Below, piece by piece: positions 5,408-6,647 of a stretch of DNA of 6,647 nt. The first letter of the stretch is position 1, and each line of letters opens with the position of its first letter. The translations under genes and the position numbers were made by a program. Source of the stretch: an uncultured Actinomycetes bacterium (GTDB taxonomy: Bacteria > Actinomycetota > Thermoleophilia > Gaiellales > Gaiellaceae). The notes under the pieces are model-generated. The model saw only the letters and a program-made list of their open reading frames with translations, did no database searches and was not told the origin of the DNA. The stretch covers positions 1-6,647 of the forward strand of contig CAIYXH010000066.1 of NCBI GenBank assembly GCA_903930195.1. The letters run 5' to 3'.

Positions 5408-6289
5408 CTACAGCGGAGGGAGGAGCAGCGGCCCGAGGAAGCGCACCTCGTGGCGCAGCTCGAGGCCGTGCTCGGCGTAGACGCGCCGTCGGGCTTCGGC
5501 CATCAGGGCGATCGCGTCGGCCGAGGTCGCGTCGCCCGCGTTCTCGATGAAGTTCGCGTGCACGGGCGAGATCAGCGCTCCGCCGATCTGGTGCCCCTTG
5601 AGGCCGACCGACTCGATCAACGCCCCCGCTCCGCGCTCGCCGTCCGGATTGACGAAGACGCTCCCGAACGTCCGCTTCGTCGTCGGCTGGCTCGACTTGC
5701 GGGCCGCGAGGAGGTCGGCGACGCGCGCCTTGATCTCGTCGACCGGACGCGGCTCGAGGGCGAAGCGCACGCGCGCGACGACGGCGCCGGGCCTGAGCTC
5801 CGAGTGCCGGTAGGCGAAGCCGAGCTCCTGTGCCGTAAGCGTGCGCATCCCGGTCGCGTCGACGACGTCGGCGTCGAGGACGACGGTCGCCCAGTCGCGG
5901 CCGTAGGCGCCGGCGTTCATCCGCGTGCCGCCGCCGGCTGTGCCTGGGATCGCCGAGGCGAACTCGAGGCCGCCGAGGCCGGCATCGCGCGCCCGGTGGA
6001 GGCAGACGGCGTTCGTGGCGCCGCCGCCCGCGACGAGGGTCGTACCCTCGACGGCGATCGCGACGAGGTCGCCCGTGAGCTTGAGCGCGAGGCCGTCGAA
6101 GCCGTCGTCGTGGACGAGCAGGTTCGAGCCGAGCCCGATCGGCGCCACCGGCAGCTCCTCGGCGGCAGCCCACGCGAGCACCTCGCGCAGCTCCTCGACC
6201 GTGGCCGGCCGCGCGAGATACCGCGCCGGGCCGCCGGTGCCGATCGTCGTGAAGCGCGAGAGCGGGACTCCCTCCTCGAGCGCGATCAT
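5408..6289 (-). CDS. murB: UDP-N-acetylenolpyruvoylglucosamine reductase
   Basis: MurB is the cytoplasmic FAD enzyme that reduces UDP-GlcNAc-enolpyruvate with NADPH to UDP-N-acetylmuramate. The 293-residue length fits the shorter (type II) group, compared with about 340 in E. coli. Visible are the FAD-domain blocks FTTIGTGGPARYL (13-25), PIGLGSNLLVHDDGF (50-64) and IPGTAGGGTRMNAGAYG (114-130). The catalytic-site blocks are YRHSEL with Arg161, FGSVFVNPDG with the proton-donor serine at 210, GLKGHQIGGALIS (229-241), HANFIEN (244-250) and HEVRFLG with Glu281. VFVNP replaces the commoner VFKNP, and IPGTAGGGTR the commoner IPGTVGGAVV; both are conservative oddities that leave the catalytic residues intact. 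ATG at 6289 shares ATGA with the murC stop, and AGGAG stands 8 bases before it, so murC and murB are translationally coupled. Confidence 0.97.
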   Translation of the reverse strand: MIALEEGVPLSRFTTIGTGGPARYLARPATVEELREVLAWAAAEELPVAPIGLGSNLLVHDDGFDGLALKLTGDLVAIAVEGTTLVAGGGATNAVCLHRARDAGLGGLEFASAIPGTAGGGTRMNAGAYGRDWATVVLDADVVDATGMRTLTAQELGFAYRHSELRPGAVVARVRFALEPRPVDEIKARVADLLAARKSSQPTTKRTFGSVFVNPDGERGAGALIESVGLKGHQIGGALISPVHANFIENAGDATSADAIALMAEARRRVYAEHGLELRHEVRFLGPLLLPPL

Positions 6290-6647
6290 CCGAGCCGCTC
6301 CTGCAGGAGCGCCGGGGCCTGGTCGACGTCACCTGCGCCCGCGACGACGAGCACGTCGCCCGCCTCGGCGTGCCCGACGAGATAGTCGACGCCCTCCGCG
6401 ACCGTCGGCGTCCAGGCGGCGAGCCGCCCGAGGTCGGAGAGCGCATCGATCACCTGCTTTCCCGAGACGCCGGGCAGCGGCTGCTCGCGGGCGCCGTAGA
6501 TCTCGGTGACCGCGACGTCGTCGGCAGCCGCGAGCGCCTCGCCAAGCTCGGAGGCCAGATGCCGCGTGCGCGAATAGAGGTGCGGCTGGAAGAGAATGCG
6601 CACGCGCCTGCCGGGGAACCGCTCCCGCGCGGCTTGCAGCGTTGCGG
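6286..6647 (-). CDS. murC: UDP-N-acetylmuramate--L-alanine ligase, C-terminal part; partial
   Basis: MurC is the ATP-dependent cytoplasmic ligase that adds L-alanine to UDP-MurNAc, the step after MurB. Only the last 119 residues are present; the gene enters from the right edge, so the ATP-binding and central domains are unseen. The reading frame is open from the edge, beginning ATLQAARERFPGRRVRILF, and the GTG at 6603 is an internal codon and not a start. The family C-terminal domain is shown by FQPHLYSRT, then EIYGAREQPLPGVSG and the closing GAGD motif. MurC is chosen over other Mur ligases because of FQPH.YSRT and the IY.ARE..P.GVSG pattern, and because of the murB neighbour. It overlaps murB by four bases. 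Confidence 0.95.
   Translation of the reverse strand, partial: ATLQAARERFPGRRVRILFQPHLYSRTRHLASELGEALAAADDVAVTEIYGAREQPLPGVSGKQVIDALSDLGRLAAWTPTVAEGVDYLVGHAEAGDVLVVAGAGDVDQAPALLQERLG
6298..6302 (-). promoter_or_regulatory. Ribosome binding site of murB
   Basis: AGGAG on the minus strand, 8 bases before the murB ATG and inside the end of murC. It supports the ATGA-overlap start. Confidence 0.7.

Noticed and set aside
5211..6446. 411-codon minus-strand frame overlapping murB, murC and ftsQ
   Set aside because: Its product is extremely arginine-rich and is an out-of-phase reading of murB, whose own frame carries all the expected catalytic residues.
1..6647. CRISPR array, tRNA, rRNA, transposase, toxin-antitoxin or defence genes
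   Set aside because: No regularly spaced repeats, no tRNA or rRNA-like sequence and no such protein motifs were seen; coding capacity is filled by eight housekeeping genes.

Overview
This is a GC-rich stretch in which every supported gene reads leftward (minus strand). In transcription order it holds the tail of the division and cell-wall (dcw) cluster, murC (3' part) - murB - ftsQ - ftsZ, followed by a complete glycine cleavage set, gcvT - gcvH - gcvPA - gcvPB (gcvPB runs off the left edge). The high GC, the many GTG/TTG starts, the absence of ftsA between ftsQ and ftsZ, the arginine-rich FtsQ tail and the P protein split into two chains suggest a deep-branching actinobacterium, with class Thermoleophilia the best guess. 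That placement is inferred from gene content and was not computed.

Right part (4555-6647): the C-terminal domain of MurC overlaps murB by ATGA. murB is followed by a 31-base gap and then ftsQ. MurC and MurB make UDP-MurNAc-L-Ala on the way to peptidoglycan, and FtsQ is the bitopic membrane scaffold of the divisome. A 157-base gap (4398-4554) separates ftsQ from ftsZ. It carries a convincing sigma-70-type promoter for ftsZ: TTGACA, 17 bases, TACGCT. Its spacer is filled by an imperfect 16-base palindrome, and a second short palindrome abuts the -35.

Middle (3164-3320): a second 157-base gap, between ftsZ and gcvT, is dominated by a nested inverted repeat of about 94 bases. It starts nine bases after the ftsZ stop and is flanked by an 8-base direct repeat that overlaps that stop codon. 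It looks like a REP/BIME-type or MITE-like element, and could also act as the ftsZ mRNA 3' end.

Left part (1-3163): gcvT, gcvH, gcvPA and gcvPB are packed with 2-base spacing or 4-base NTGA overlaps, so they are almost certainly one translationally coupled unit. Together they give the T, H and two P subunits of the glycine cleavage complex; the L protein (dihydrolipoyl dehydrogenase) is not in the window.

I found no novel multi-gene system. The genes are housekeeping, and the points worth a second look are the two intergenic regions, the joining of a division cluster to a glycine-catabolism operon, and some start-site features.
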